Shown: positions 1-9,093, counted from the first letter of the stretch. The stretch is DNA of 64,000 nt from Streptomyces sp. NRRL S-646 (GCF_000720765.1 NZ_JODC01000003.1:558001-622000), one strand, 5' to 3'. Numbers and translations: made by a program. The notes: a model not told the origin generated them from the sequence alone.

Positions 1-2
1 GC

Positions 3-650
3 TCACGCACTCGCCAGCGACAGTTTCACCGCGAAGCCCAGGAACAGGACCCCCGCCGCCGAAGTGGCCGTCGCCGAGAGGCGTTTGCGGCGGCGGAAGG
101 CGGTGGCGAGCTTGGTGCCGCCGAAGATCAGCGCGCTGAGGTAGAGGAAGCTCGCGAGCTGGGCGAAGGCGCCGAGGACGACGAAGGACAGCGCCGGGTA
201 GGCGTATCCGGGGTCGACGAACTGCACGAAGAAGGCGACGAAGAACAGGATCGCCTTGGGGTTGAAGAGACTGACGACGAACGCCCGCCGGTAGGGCCGC
301 TCGTCGGTGACGACGGCCTCCTCCTCGTGCCGGGGCTGCTCCCGCCGGGTCCGCCACATCCCCCACGCGGCCCGCATCATCCCGACCGCCAGCCACGTCA
401 GATAGCCGGCCCCCGCGTACTTCACGATCCCGAACAGCACGTCATTCGCCTGCAGCAACGAGGCGACCCCGGCGGCGGAGAGGGTCATCAGCACGGTGTC
501 CCCGCACCACACTCCGGCCGCGGCGGTGTACCCGGCCCGTATCCCACGGCGAGCGGCAACCGAGAGCACGTACAGGGAGTTGGGCCCGGGAAGCAGGACG
601 ATCAGGACAAGTCCTGCCAAATAGGTGGGCAGATCGATGACGCCAAGCAT
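3..650 (-). CDS. LysE/RhtB-family translocator
   Basis: Predicted inner-membrane exporter of amino acids or similar small molecules. The 215-residue protein has about six hydrophobic segments and the family's N-terminal signature PGPNSLYVLS (about residues 21-30), at the usual length for RhtB proteins. I chose the ATG at 650 because family members begin just before the first helix (MLGVIDLPTYLAG). A GTG at 698 would add 16 residues that lie in a hairpin-forming leader. The next gene, the mutase, is on the same strand and ends only about 65 bases upstream. Substrate cannot be told from sequence. Confidence 0.88.
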   Translation of the reverse strand: MLGVIDLPTYLAGLVLIVLLPGPNSLYVLSVAARRGIRAGYTAAAGVWCGDTVLMTLSAAGVASLLQANDVLFGIVKYAGAGYLTWLAVGMMRAAWGMWRTRREQPRHEEEAVVTDERPYRRAFVVSLFNPKAILFFVAFFVQFVDPGYAYPALSFVVLGAFAQLASFLYLSALIFGGTKLATAFRRRKRLSATATSAAGVLFLGFAVKLSLASA

Positions 651-654
651 GAGA

Positions 655-684
655 GGGAGTGTCGCACGACGGTACGACACTCCC
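655..684 (-). promoter_or_regulatory. Long inverted repeat just upstream of the LysE-type start
   Basis: Two 13-base arms, GGGAGTGTCGCAC and GTACGACACTCCC, are separated by four bases and differ at one position. The repeat ends four bases before the ATG at 650. It could be a repressor operator or an mRNA hairpin that hides the ribosome-binding region; no other clear Shine-Dalgarno precedes this ATG. It is not followed by a T-run, so a simple terminator for the upstream mutase is less likely but possible. Confidence 0.55.
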
Positions 685-714
685 CCCGGGCGGATCACAT
701 GACGGAACCCCTGC

Positions 715-2295
715 TCAGAAGGTGTCCGAGGGGACGTAGGTCCCCCAGATCTCCCGCAGCGCGTTGCACACCTCGCCCACCGTCGCCCGGGCCCGCAGCG
801 CGTCCTTCATCGGGTAGAGGACGTTGTCCTCGCCCTCCGCCGCCTTCTTCAGGGCCGCCAGGGCGGCGTCGACCGCCGGCTGGTCCCGCTCGGCGCGCAG
901 CTTCGCCAGGCGTTCCGCCTGCTGGGCCTCGATGGCCGGGTCGACGCGGAGCGGCTCATAGGGCTCCTCCTCGTCCAGCTGGAAGCGGTTGACGCCGACC
1001 ACGACCCGCTCGCCGGAGTCGGTCTCCTGGGCGATGCGGTAGGCGCTGCGCTCGATCTCGGACTTCTGGAAGCCGTGCTCGATCGCGTTGACCGCGCCGC
1101 CCAGCTCCTCCACCTTGGCCATCAGCTCGACGGCGGCCGCCTCCACGTCGTCCGTCATCTTCTCGATGACATACGACCCCGCGAAGGGGTCGACCGTCGC
1201 CGTCACGTCGGTCTCGTAGGCCAGCACCTGCTGGGTACGCAGGGCCAGCCGCGCGGACTTGTCCGTGGGCAGCGCGATCGCCTCGTCGAAGGAGTTCGTG
1301 TGCAGCGACTGCGTGCCGCCGAGGACCGCGGCCAGGCCCTGGACGGCGACCCGGACCAGGTTCACCTCCGGCTGCTGCGCCGTCAGCTGGACGCCCGCGG
1401 TCTGCGTGTGGAAGCGCAGCATCAGCGACTTCGGGTTCTTCGCGCCGAACTCCTCCTTCATCACGCGGGCCCAAATGCGCCTGGCCGCACGGAACTTGGC
1501 GACCTCTTCGAGGATCGTCGTACGGGCCACGAAGAAGAAGGAGAGCCGGGGCGCGAAGTCGTCGACGTCCATACCGGCGGCGACCGCCGTGCGGACGTAC
1601 TCGATGCCGTCGGCCAGGGTGAAGGCGATCTCCTGCGCGGGGGAGGCACCCGCCTCGGCCATGTGGTAGCCGGAGATCGAGATCGTGTTCCACTTCGGGA
1701 TCTCGGCCTTGCAGTACTTGAAGATGTCGGCGATCAGCCGGAGGGAGGGCTTCGGCGGGAAGATGTACGTTCCCCGCGCGATGTACTCCTTCAGCACGTC
1801 GTTCTGGATCGTGCCGGTGAGCTGGGAGGCCGGCACGCCCTGCTCCTCGCCGACCAGCTGGTACATGAGCAGCAGCAGGGCCGCCGGCGCGTTGATCGTC
1901 ATCGACGTCGAGACCTTGTCCAGCGGGATGCCGCCGAACAGCACCCGCATGTCCTCGACGGAGTCGATCGCCACGCCGACCTTGCCGACCTCACCGTGCG
2001 CGATGGGGGCGTCGGAGTCGTGGCCCATCTGGGTCGGCAGGTCGAAGGCGACCGAGAGGCCCATCGTGCCGTTGGCGATGAGCTGCTTGTAGCGGGCGTT
2101 GGACTCCACCGCCGTGCCGAAACCGGCGTACTGGCGCATGGTCCAGGGGCGGCCCGTGTACATCGACGGGTAGACACCGCGGGTGAAGGGGTACCGGCCG
2201 GGCTCGCCCAGCTTCCCGGCCGGGTCCCAGCCCGCAAGGTCCTCAGGCCCGTAGACCGGTTCGATGGGCAGTCCGGACTCCGAGTCGCGCGCCAT
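715..2295 (-). CDS. Methylmalonyl-CoA mutase-family large subunit without B12-binding domain
   Basis: Catalytic (TIM-barrel) subunit of a cobalamin-dependent acyl-CoA mutase, carbon-skeleton rearrangement of the succinyl-CoA/methylmalonyl-CoA type. The 526-residue protein stops after the barrel; the C-terminal cobalamin-binding domain (DxHxxG) of full-length mutases is absent, so a separate small subunit must be encoded elsewhere. Aligning by eye with the known enzymes, Tyr56 (RQYAGFGTA), Arg174 (ARGTYIFPP) and His211 ([11 protein letters not shown]) match the methylmalonyl-CoA mutase residues Y89, R207 and H244. Isobutyryl-CoA mutase carries Phe and Gln at the first two. ATG at 2295 has a GGGAGG ribosome site 10 bases upstream. 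A 12-bp palindrome lies further upstream. Confidence 0.92.
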   Translation of the reverse strand: MARDSESGLPIEPVYGPEDLAGWDPAGKLGEPGRYPFTRGVYPSMYTGRPWTMRQYAGFGTAVESNARYKQLIANGTMGLSVAFDLPTQMGHDSDAPIAHGEVGKVGVAIDSVEDMRVLFGGIPLDKVSTSMTINAPAALLLLMYQLVGEEQGVPASQLTGTIQNDVLKEYIARGTYIFPPKPSLRLIADIFKYCKAEIPKWNTISISGYHMAEAGASPAQEIAFTLADGIEYVRTAVAAGMDVDDFAPRLSFFFVARTTILEEVAKFRAARRIWARVMKEEFGAKNPKSLMLRFHTQTAGVQLTAQQPEVNLVRVAVQGLAAVLGGTQSLHTNSFDEAIALPTDKSARLALRTQQVLAYETDVTATVDPFAGSYVIEKMTDDVEAAAVELMAKVEELGGAVNAIEHGFQKSEIERSAYRIAQETDSGERVVVGVNRFQLDEEEPYEPLRVDPAIEAQQAERLAKLRAERDQPAVDAALAALKKAAEGEDNVLYPMKDALRARATVGEVCNALREIWGTYVPSDTF

Positions 2296-2317
2296 GGTGT
2301 GATGCCTCCCGCCGATT

Positions 2318-2329
2318 TACTGGCCAGTA
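2318..2329 (-). promoter_or_regulatory. 12-bp palindrome TACTGGCCAGTA upstream of the mutase gene
   Basis: A perfect palindrome 22 bases before the mutase start codon, in the position of a promoter-proximal operator. Size and symmetry suit a TetR-type dimer site; no regulator gene is adjacent. The identity of the binding protein is unknown. Confidence 0.45.
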
Positions 2330-2522
2330 CAGACCGACCCTCCTGCGGACTGTAGCGGGGTGCGTGCAGCCGGTGGAGGGAAGCACGCTGGGAGCTTCCT
2401 CACAGCGCTTTTGCGGTCTCCGTCACAACCATGCCCCGCCGTTCGCAACCAGTCATCCGCGGGCAGCATCTCAGGTGACACGCGGGTCTTTCGGTTGCAT
2501 CGGTGAGACGACGGGGGTCGCT

Positions 2523-3395
<873 letters not shown>

Positions 3396-3423
3396 GTCCC
3401 GGAAGCGGGAGAGAAGTGAGTGG

Positions 3424-3462
3424 GGCGCGGGCGGGACCGGGGGAACGTGTCCCGCCCGCGCC
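3424..3462 (+). terminator. Strong hairpin terminator after the L,D-transpeptidase gene
   Basis: Perfect 14-base arms GGCGCGGGCGGGAC and GTCCCGCCCGCGCC with an 11-base loop, starting 28 bases after the stop codon. No U-tract follows, as is usual in Streptomyces. Confidence 0.85.
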
Positions 3463-3603
3463 GATGCACGAGCCGTGGGTACGGGGGGAACCCCGGCTCT
3501 GTGCGACGGCCGATGACCAGTCGGCTCACTCAGTACTGCGCGGGTGGGGCCGAAAACGTTACTGGCAGGCCAAAGAAAATTTTGGGAGCTACAAAACCGC
3601 AGG

Positions 3604-4671
3604 TCAGAGCGCGCTGTACGTCGGCTTCGGCGACGGGGTCGGCGTGGTCACCAGGTGCCTCGGCAGCAGGGGCGGGAGGGACGGCATGACGGTGGGGCCG
3701 GGGGCTATGTGATGGCCGTCGCCGTCACCACCCTGGTCCCCCTGGTCGCCGCCCTTGCCGTTCTCGTGGCCCTGTCCGCCCTTGCCCTTGCCCTTGCCGT
3801 CCTTGTCGTCGCCGCTGCGGGACGCACCGTCGGTGCCGGCGAGGACGTTCTTGCAGTACTTCCAGACGCGGGCCGCGCCGGAGCCGCCCGCCGCGCCCTC
3901 CAGGGCACGCCTGCGGTCGGCGGTGAGTTCCCTGCCGTCGCGCACGTCACGGCAGGCCGACGGGGCCCCGAGCCACCAGCCGCCGGTGGCCCGCCCGTCG
4001 TCGGAGCCGGAGCCGGGCTTGGCCGAGGAGCCGCCGTCCGCCCGGCCGTGCGGGGTCGTCGGGCCGGCGGAAGGGGAGCTGGAGCCGTCGGGGGTGGGGG
4101 CGCCCAACGCGCTGTTCTGCGAGGGCGACACCAGCGGACGGGGGCTCGCGCCGACCGAGACGGAGGTCACGGGGTGGGGCTCGTCGTGGCCGAACGGCGC
4201 CGGGAGCACTCCGGTCGTCGCCGCGAACGCGACACCGCCGACCATGCCGGCGGCCAGTACGGCCGTCAGCCCGAAGCGCGCGGGCCGGCCCCAGCGGGAG
4301 CGCCGGGGGCCCGGGGCGGGGCCGCCGATGCGGACGAGCCCCGCGTCGGAGTTCCGGGGACGGGCACGGTGGGGGCCGGCGACGGCCTGCTCGGGGAGCG
4401 CGCCGGACCGGGCCGCTCGGAAGGCGGCCAGCGCGGCGGCCTCGCCGGGGAGTTCCGCGCTGCTCGGCGGGGACTCGACGATCAGCCCTTCGAGGGTCTT
4501 CGCGAGCCGTTCGGCCTGGTCGCGGGCGGCGGCATCGACAGTTTCGAGTGACTCTCCGCGCAGCAGGAGCTCCGCTGTTTCGCGGTCCAACCACCGGGCG
4601 GGGGCCGGGCCCGCGGCGGAGCCGCCGGCGGACTCCGAATCCCCCGGAAAGGCACAGCGCTCGTCGGCCAT
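3604..4671 (-). CDS. Putative transmembrane anti-sigma factor, partner of the first ECF sigma
   Basis: Inferred anti-sigma factor from its coupling to the sigma gene: its ATG overlaps the sigma stop as TGATG. About 130 cytoplasmic residues include a short helical motif (AALAAFRAARSG, about residues 79-90), then one membrane span (GLTAVLAAGMVGGVAFAA, about 134-151). The extracellular part of about 200 residues is Pro/Ser/Gly-rich. It contains a small cysteine-paired module beginning CRDVRDGRELT and ending AAGG...VWKYC. No HxxxCxxC zinc motif is present. The same plan recurs in the gene at 12419-13207. The very C-terminus is low-complexity Gly/Asp/Lys and Pro-rich. A GTG at 4674 is an alternative start. 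Confidence 0.75.
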   Translation of the reverse strand: MADERCAFPGDSESAGGSAAGPAPARWLDRETAELLLRGESLETVDAAARDQAERLAKTLEGLIVESPPSSAELPGEAAALAAFRAARSGALPEQAVAGPHRARPRNSDAGLVRIGGPAPGPRRSRWGRPARFGLTAVLAAGMVGGVAFAATTGVLPAPFGHDEPHPVTSVSVGASPRPLVSPSQNSALGAPTPDGSSSPSAGPTTPHGRADGGSSAKPGSGSDDGRATGGWWLGAPSACRDVRDGRELTADRRRALEGAAGGSGAARVWKYCKNVLAGTDGASRSGDDKDGKGKGKGGQGHENGKGGDQGDQGGDGDGHHIAPGPTVMPSLPPLLPRHLVTTPTPSPKPTYSAL

Positions 4672-5333
4672 CACATGTCCTTCTGCGTCCGCGCAACGCT
4701 TTGCGTCACACTCGCGGACGTCACCGCGCGGCCGCGCGGTTCCCTCTGGGGCGGCAGCCCGTCCAGGCCGACGCTCGATTCCGGATCCTCGCCGAGCAGC
4801 TCCGCGAGCCGCTTCAGACCGCGGTGCGCCGCCGTGCGTACGGCCCCCGGGCGCTTGCCCAGCGTCTCGGCGGCGGTCTTGGCGTCGAGGCCCACGACCA
4901 CGCGCAGCACGACGGCCTCGGCCTGGTCCTGCGGCAGCCGGGCGATCAGCGAGAGCGTGTGGTCGGTGGCCAGGGACTCCATGGCCTCACCGGCGGTGTC
5001 GGACTCGGCGGCCCTGCCCGTCAGTTCCGTTTCGTCGCCGCCGATCGCGGGGCGGCGGCCGCGCATCCGTATGTGGTCCAGCGCGCGGTTGCGGGCTATC
5101 CGGGCGGCCCAGCCGCGAAAGCGGTCCGCGTCGCCGCTGAACCGGTCCAGATCACGGGCGATCTGCAGCCAGGCCTCGGACGTGACGTCCTCGGCGTCCG
5201 GGTCGCCGACGAGCGTGCGGACGTACCCGAGCAGCCGCGGATGCACGGCTCGGTACACAGTCCGGAACGCGGTCTCGTTCCCGTCCTGTGCCGCAAGCAC
5301 CGCGGCGGTCAGCTCCGCGTCGTCCCCCAGCAC
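4671..5333 (-). CDS. ECF-type RNA polymerase sigma factor (locus 1)
   Basis: Transcription initiation factor of 220 residues. Region 2 covers about residues 20-95 (EDVTSEAWLQIARDLDRF, FRGWAARIARNRALDHIR). Region 4 covers about 130-185 (LPQDQAEAVVLRVVVGLDAK, RPGAVRTAAHRGLKRLAELL). The GTG at 5333 follows GAGGAAC. It is co-transcribed with, and translationally coupled to, the membrane anti-sigma gene downstream. It is closely similar to the sigma factor at 13310-13930, including the shared LGKRPGAVRTAAHRGLKRLA stretch. Signal and regulon are unknown. Confidence 0.93.
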   Translation of the reverse strand: MLGDDAELTAAVLAAQDGNETAFRTVYRAVHPRLLGYVRTLVGDPDAEDVTSEAWLQIARDLDRFSGDADRFRGWAARIARNRALDHIRMRGRRPAIGGDETELTGRAAESDTAGEAMESLATDHTLSLIARLPQDQAEAVVLRVVVGLDAKTAAETLGKRPGAVRTAAHRGLKRLAELLGEDPESSVGLDGLPPQREPRGRAVTSASVTQSVARTQKDM

Positions 5334-5943
5334 CCGATGGTTCCTCGTTCGATGGTCGCGGCGTCGAGGCCGCCGATCGTTGCGATGGTCCGCGATGGTC
5401 GTTCGTCTTCCGCGCCCGGCGCGAAAGGCACGTTACGACCTGAAACCGCCGCTCGTCCATGTCCGTACACCATGCAACCACCCTGATGAGGGCGCGCTGT
5501 ACCCGGGGTGTGACAGAAACCGCACTCACGGCGCTGTAGAGAGTACGGGCCGCCGCGCGGCCCGACCGCGCGACGGCCGGGGCCTCTCCTGTGGGGGGTG
5601 GCGGCCCCGGCCGTTGCTTCGGTCTCAGGTCTCTGACCTGCGGCGATACACAGATTCCGTGACGAACGTGGCCACCGCGTGACCAACCGGCCGGATACCT
5701 CGCGTGATCCTATCCAGTACGAGGTACTGAACCGTCCCGGATGTTGGGTCTCGGGCCTCTTCGACTCGGCGCTCGCCGTGCTGGGCCATGGCGCGGTCTG
5801 GCCAGTGAACCCGACCAGACTTTCGTCGCACGTCAGGCCCTCCTCACCCCGACCCACCCGTCAGCAGCCATTGCACGTAGGCCGACATCGCGCTGTTCCG
5901 CCCATGGCTCAGCGAGCTTCGGCAGGAGCCTTGGCTGTCTTGG
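5334..5943. other. Non-coding gap at the left edge of the accessory segment
   Basis: No convincing gene. It holds the upstream region of the first sigma gene, the left copy of the 29-bp direct repeat (5595-5623), and a 15-bp inverted repeat CAGGTCTCTGACCTG at 5626-5640. The rest may be remnants of integrated DNA; I could not recognise any protein in it. Confidence 0.6.
5595..5623 (+). repeat. Left copy of 29-bp direct repeat flanking the accessory segment
   Basis: Identical over 29 bases to 12299-12327, in the same orientation (begins GGGGTGGCGGCCCC, ends GTTGCTTCGGT). The two copies bracket 6.7 kb lying between the paralogous ECF loci. It may be an attachment-site duplication or the trace of a duplication/recombination event. 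Confidence 0.75.
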
Positions 5944-7449
5944 TCAACTGCCGTAGAGGGCGGGCAGATCGACCAGAAGGAGGTCGTCACGACGATCGGC
6001 CAGGTCGACCAGGTCGGGATAGAAGCCGTGCAGGGAGTACAGAGCCAGAGTGGTGGCAGCGGTGTCGTGCCCCTGATCTGCGAGCAGGCCACGGATGCGT
6101 TCCAGGCGTTCCAGGTCGCCGGTCCCACGGCGAGCGGCGGTCGCCTTGGCTTCGCCCAGCAGCGCGATCCTCGCTCGGGGTGCCTGCGGGCGCTCGCCGG
6201 CTGCCAGCGCGATGACATCGACCTCGTGCTTCGTGCGGGCGGCCTGGTCGGCAACCTCGGTGGTGCCGACCGGCCCGGGCAGCCCACCGGGGAGCAAGGT
6301 GTGCGCGTAGCGGCGGGTGAAGTCTCGGGCCAGGTCCTCGAAGTGCGGCCCGAGGATTTTGGAGTTGAAGGTCGGGGCGGCCTGCTGCCAGACCTGCTCT
6401 GCGAAGCCCTGCTCCACGGCAGCCGCCTGCGGGAGGGTGATGAGCTGGTTGAAGCGGATGACGGGGTCGGCGAGGGTGATGACGGGGTGCTTGGAGCGGA
6501 GGATGTCCTGCTCCCTGCGGATGTAGCCGGTGGACTCCAGCACACCTAGGGGGTGAGCGACCGCATTGCGCGGGCGCTCCAGAGCAGCCCCGATCTTGCT
6601 GGGGGTGGTGGCGCCGTTCGCGATCGCGGTGAGGATGTCGTAGTACAGGGTGTGCTGCGTGATCCTGGGGTCCTCGCGCAGCAGATACTCGGTCTCAGTA
6701 CGCGAATACACCGCCCGGCCCGGATCGAGCAGTGTGCGAGTGAGCCACGCGTCAAAGCCGTCGTCCGGATGCGGACGGCCGGCCACCGGTCGGTAGCCGG
6801 GTGCCCCGCCGAGGACCGCGTGCACCTTCAGCGCGGTCAGCGGATCGGTGATCTGCCAGAAGTCCCGGCTGTCGCGGTAGTCGAAGGCGCCCAGCCGCAG
6901 ATCGACCACGGCCCGGCCCCGCAGCGGCTTGGTTCCCGAGAGCAGTTCGTGCATGACGCTCATCGCGGAGCCGCACAGGATCAGCCGCGGTCCCGGCCCG
7001 GCACCACGCCGGGCACCGCGCTGGCGCTCGTCGTAGAGCTGCTGAAGCAGTCCCGGGATCTCGGGCGAGTGCTGGAGCAGGTAAGGCAACTCGTCGATCA
7101 CCAGGAGCGGATGCTTCGAGCGGGACGTCACCTCAAGGGCATTGGACAACACGTCACGCCAGTCGGTCAGGCGCAGACTGCCCGACCTCAGGCCGGCATG
7201 CGTGGCAACCGCGTCACTGAACCGTTGGATCGCGGGCAGCCGCCCCTCTTCCCGGACCGCCGTGACGTACAGACCGCCGACCTGCTCGGACAGGGCCTGC
7301 AGAAGGTACGACTTCCCGTGCCGCCGCCGCCCCGACACAATGCCGAGCCGCATCGCCGGATCCGCGTCGGTGAGGAACTCCGCGAGCAGACCCCACTCCC
7401 GGTCCCGGTCGACCACATCGTCCGGCTTGGCCGGCAGGCTCTTCTCCAC
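5944..7449 (-). CDS. Archaeal-type ATPase with nuclease-like DUF234 C-terminus
   Basis: 501-residue P-loop protein of the archaeal-ATPase (STAND-related) group. Walker A is GRRRHGKS (about residues 41-48), Walker B is PLLVIDELPYLL. A winged-helix-like segment follows (TPSKIGAALERPRNAVAHPL, about 290-310). The C-terminal domain of DUF234 type has a PD-(D/E)xK-like pattern: FEDLARDF, then KHEVDVIAL, then LLGEAKAT. Together these suggest an NTP-driven nuclease or DNA-handling switch, as found in mobile or defence loci; the function is not established. GTG at 7449 follows GGGAG. A 46-bp palindrome sits 20 bases upstream. No partner gene is adjacent. Confidence 0.82.
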   Translation of the reverse strand: MEKSLPAKPDDVVDRDREWGLLAEFLTDADPAMRLGIVSGRRRHGKSYLLQALSEQVGGLYVTAVREEGRLPAIQRFSDAVATHAGLRSGSLRLTDWRDVLSNALEVTSRSKHPLLVIDELPYLLQHSPEIPGLLQQLYDERQRGARRGAGPGPRLILCGSAMSVMHELLSGTKPLRGRAVVDLRLGAFDYRDSRDFWQITDPLTALKVHAVLGGAPGYRPVAGRPHPDDGFDAWLTRTLLDPGRAVYSRTETEYLLREDPRITQHTLYYDILTAIANGATTPSKIGAALERPRNAVAHPLGVLESTGYIRREQDILRSKHPVITLADPVIRFNQLITLPQAAAVEQGFAEQVWQQAAPTFNSKILGPHFEDLARDFTRRYAHTLLPGGLPGPVGTTEVADQAARTKHEVDVIALAAGERPQAPRARIALLGEAKATAARRGTGDLERLERIRGLLADQGHDTAATTLALYSLHGFYPDLVDLADRRDDLLLVDLPALYGS

Positions 7450-7468
7450 TCACTCTCCCACATCTCGA

Positions 7469-7514
7469 CTACTACGCATTTCGTCGAAGTCTACTTCGAC
7501 GAAATGCGTCGTAG
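7469..7514. promoter_or_regulatory. 46-bp near-perfect palindrome upstream of the ATPase gene
   Basis: Two 22-base arms (7469-7490 and 7493-7514) are separated by two bases, with one mismatch. The inner part alternates TTCGTCGAA and TTCGACGAA, giving four TTCG/CGAA half-sites. It is markedly AT-richer than its surroundings. It begins 20 bases before the ATPase start codon, so it may be an autoregulatory operator, a protein-binding or cleavage site for the ATPase-nuclease, or a cruciform/hairpin. Confidence 0.75.
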
Positions 7515-7792
7515 TGGCATTCACCCTCGCGTGGGCGGCAGCCGGCCCAGAGGGGCCGTCGGGGCCGAGCCGACGCCGACTACGGCCGTGCCCCGCAGCT
7601 TCGGGCCCGGTGCCACGGGCGTGCAGCGCGCCGATGACCTGCTCCCCTGCGCGAAAGTCCGTGATCAGTGGGCACGCCCCTCCTCCGCTCCTGCGGCGAC
7701 GGCACCGAGGGGCGAGCGCCGCCACCACTGGAATGCCTTCGCCGTGCAGGTCAAAGCCGTGCGGGTCAAAAGCGAGAACTCGGCTCCGCAAG

Positions 7793-7855
7793 GGCGTCGG
7801 CGTGGCCCGCTGCACCGTCGAGCAGCTGATGTCCGGGCTCGCGGGCGTGGTGCAG
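7793..7855 (+). pseudogene. Relic of IS3-family OrfB transposase
   Basis: A short translated stretch, GVARCTVEQLMSGLAGVV, matches the highly conserved VARCTVxxLMrxLGLxGV segment of IS3-family OrfB transposases. Neither the upstream HTH nor the downstream DDE catalytic domain is present. The fragment abuts the Lrp-type gene start at 7865. Confidence 0.55.
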
Positions 7856-7864
7856 GATGAGGTC

Positions 7865-8929
7865 ATGGTGCGTATCGAGCCGGATGCCGGTGGGTCCGCC
7901 GGGGCGGCCGAGCGGCTGGACGAGTTCGATCTGCGGGTGATCAACGCGTTGCAGGTCGCACCGCGGGCGCCGTGGAGTGCGCTGGCCAGGGGGGTTGGGG
8001 CCGATCCGGGGACCGTCGCCCGGAGGTGGGAGCGGCTGCGGGAGCGCGGGCTCGCGTGGACCGCGGTATATCCGGGGCTGGCCTCGGGGGCGCCCGGGGC
8101 GTTCGTGGACCTGGTATGCGAACCCGGCCGGCTCGACGATGTCGTACGAGTGCTGGCCGATGATCCGGAGTGTGTGTCGCTCGACATCACTTCCGGCGAG
8201 CGGAACCTGATGCTGTCCGTGCGGGCCATCGACGAGCGGAGCCTGACCAGCTATGCCCTGGACCGGGTCGGCGAGTTGCCCGGGGTGCTGTCGTCGCGGG
8301 TGCATCTGGCGGTGGGCAGTACGGCGGAGGGCGGGATGTGGCGGCTGCGGGCGCTGGACCGGAGCGAAGCGGGGGTCGTGCGATCCGCGTACGGCGCGCG
8401 GTCGGCCGAGGCTGCCGGTGAGGTGTACCGGCGGCCGTGGTTCTGGGATCTCGTGGCCGCGCTGACGCCGGACGGGCGGGCCTCCTACGAGCGGGTGGGG
8501 CGGGCCATGGGCGTCAGTGCGACCAGTGCACGGCGGTGGATGGACGAGGCGCTCGGTTCCGAGGCGCTGTTGATGCGGTGCGAGATCGCGCGGTCGTTCT
8601 CCGGGTGGCCGGTGTGCGCCTGGTACCTGGCGAAGGCCCGGGCCGGGGCGCTGGCCCCGGGCGCCGCCGCGCTCGCCGCCGTGCCCGAGGTGCGGGCCGT
8701 CATCACCGCGGCCGGGCCGGTGAACCTGCTGGTGGGGATGTGGCTGCGGTCCCTGCAGCAGGTGCCGCAGATGGAGACGCTGGTGGAGCGGAGGTTCACC
8801 GGCATCGAGGTCGTCGAGCGGTGTGTCGTGATCCGGCCGGTGAAGCAGGTCGGGCATCTGCTGCGGGAGGACGGCACGTCTCGGGGGACGGTACCGGTCG
8901 TGCTGCGTCCGGGGACGCCGACAGCCTGA
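7865..8929 (+). CDS. Lrp/AsnC-family regulator, tandem two-domain form
   Basis: DNA-binding regulator of 354 residues, about twice the length of a classical Lrp. It has two winged-helix parts: FDLRVINALQVAPRAPWSALARGVGADPGTVARRWERL (quoted as segments FDLRVINALQ and PGTVARRWERL, about residues 20-60) and ALTPDGRASYERVGRAMGVS (about 200-230). Each is followed by a RAM-like ligand-sensing part. The start is ATG at 7865 (GAGG five bases upstream). The MFS and amidohydrolase genes lie downstream on the same strand, so it probably controls their expression in response to an amino acid or peptide; this is inferred from context. Confidence 0.85.
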   Translation: MVRIEPDAGGSAGAAERLDEFDLRVINALQVAPRAPWSALARGVGADPGTVARRWERLRERGLAWTAVYPGLASGAPGAFVDLVCEPGRLDDVVRVLADDPECVSLDITSGERNLMLSVRAIDERSLTSYALDRVGELPGVLSSRVHLAVGSTAEGGMWRLRALDRSEAGVVRSAYGARSAEAAGEVYRRPWFWDLVAALTPDGRASYERVGRAMGVSATSARRWMDEALGSEALLMRCEIARSFSGWPVCAWYLAKARAGALAPGAAALAAVPEVRAVITAAGPVNLLVGMWLRSLQQVPQMETLVERRFTGIEVVERCVVIRPVKQVGHLLREDGTSRGTVPVVLRPGTPTA

Positions 8930-9010
8930 CGCCTGCCGGATTCGGTCGAGCCCCTGGGGTCAGGTGCCCGATTCTCGCGGGATACGGCTCTCCATGGTGG
9001 ATTCCGGCAA

Positions 9011-9060
9011 CGGAACACGTCGGTGAGGGACTTTTCCTACGGTTCCGCCACCCCTCACCG
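9011..9060 (+). promoter_or_regulatory. Interleaved inverted repeats (possible pseudoknot) before the MFS gene
   Basis: CGGAAC (9011-9016) pairs with GTTCCG (9042-9047), and CGGTGAGGG (9021-9029) pairs with CCCTCACCG (9052-9060). The stems interleave, giving an H-type pseudoknot with loops of 4, 12 and 4 bases if transcribed. It ends 33 bases before the MFS start. As DNA, the same symmetry could be two overlapping operators. Confidence 0.45.
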
Positions 9061-9093
9061 CTTTCCCGTCCCCTTCACCTCCGGAGCGTCCCC

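Larger units (their letters stand above)
7450..7864. other. Gap between the ATPase and Lrp-type genes
   Basis: Contains the 46-bp palindrome (7469-7514) and, near the right end, a short in-frame relic of an IS3-family transposase (about 7793-7855). Nothing else recognisable. Confidence 0.6.

Noticed and set aside
1075..2355. 426-codon open frame opposite the mutase gene.
   Set aside because: Antisense shadow of the mutase; no recognisable protein.
2296..2360. Cobalamin riboswitch before the B12-dependent mutase.
   Set aside because: No B12-box-like sequence and too little space before the next gene.
2340..2522. Possible c-di-AMP (ydaO) riboswitch before the L,D-transpeptidase gene, which is a common target class.
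   Set aside because: The conserved aptamer blocks are not recognisable.
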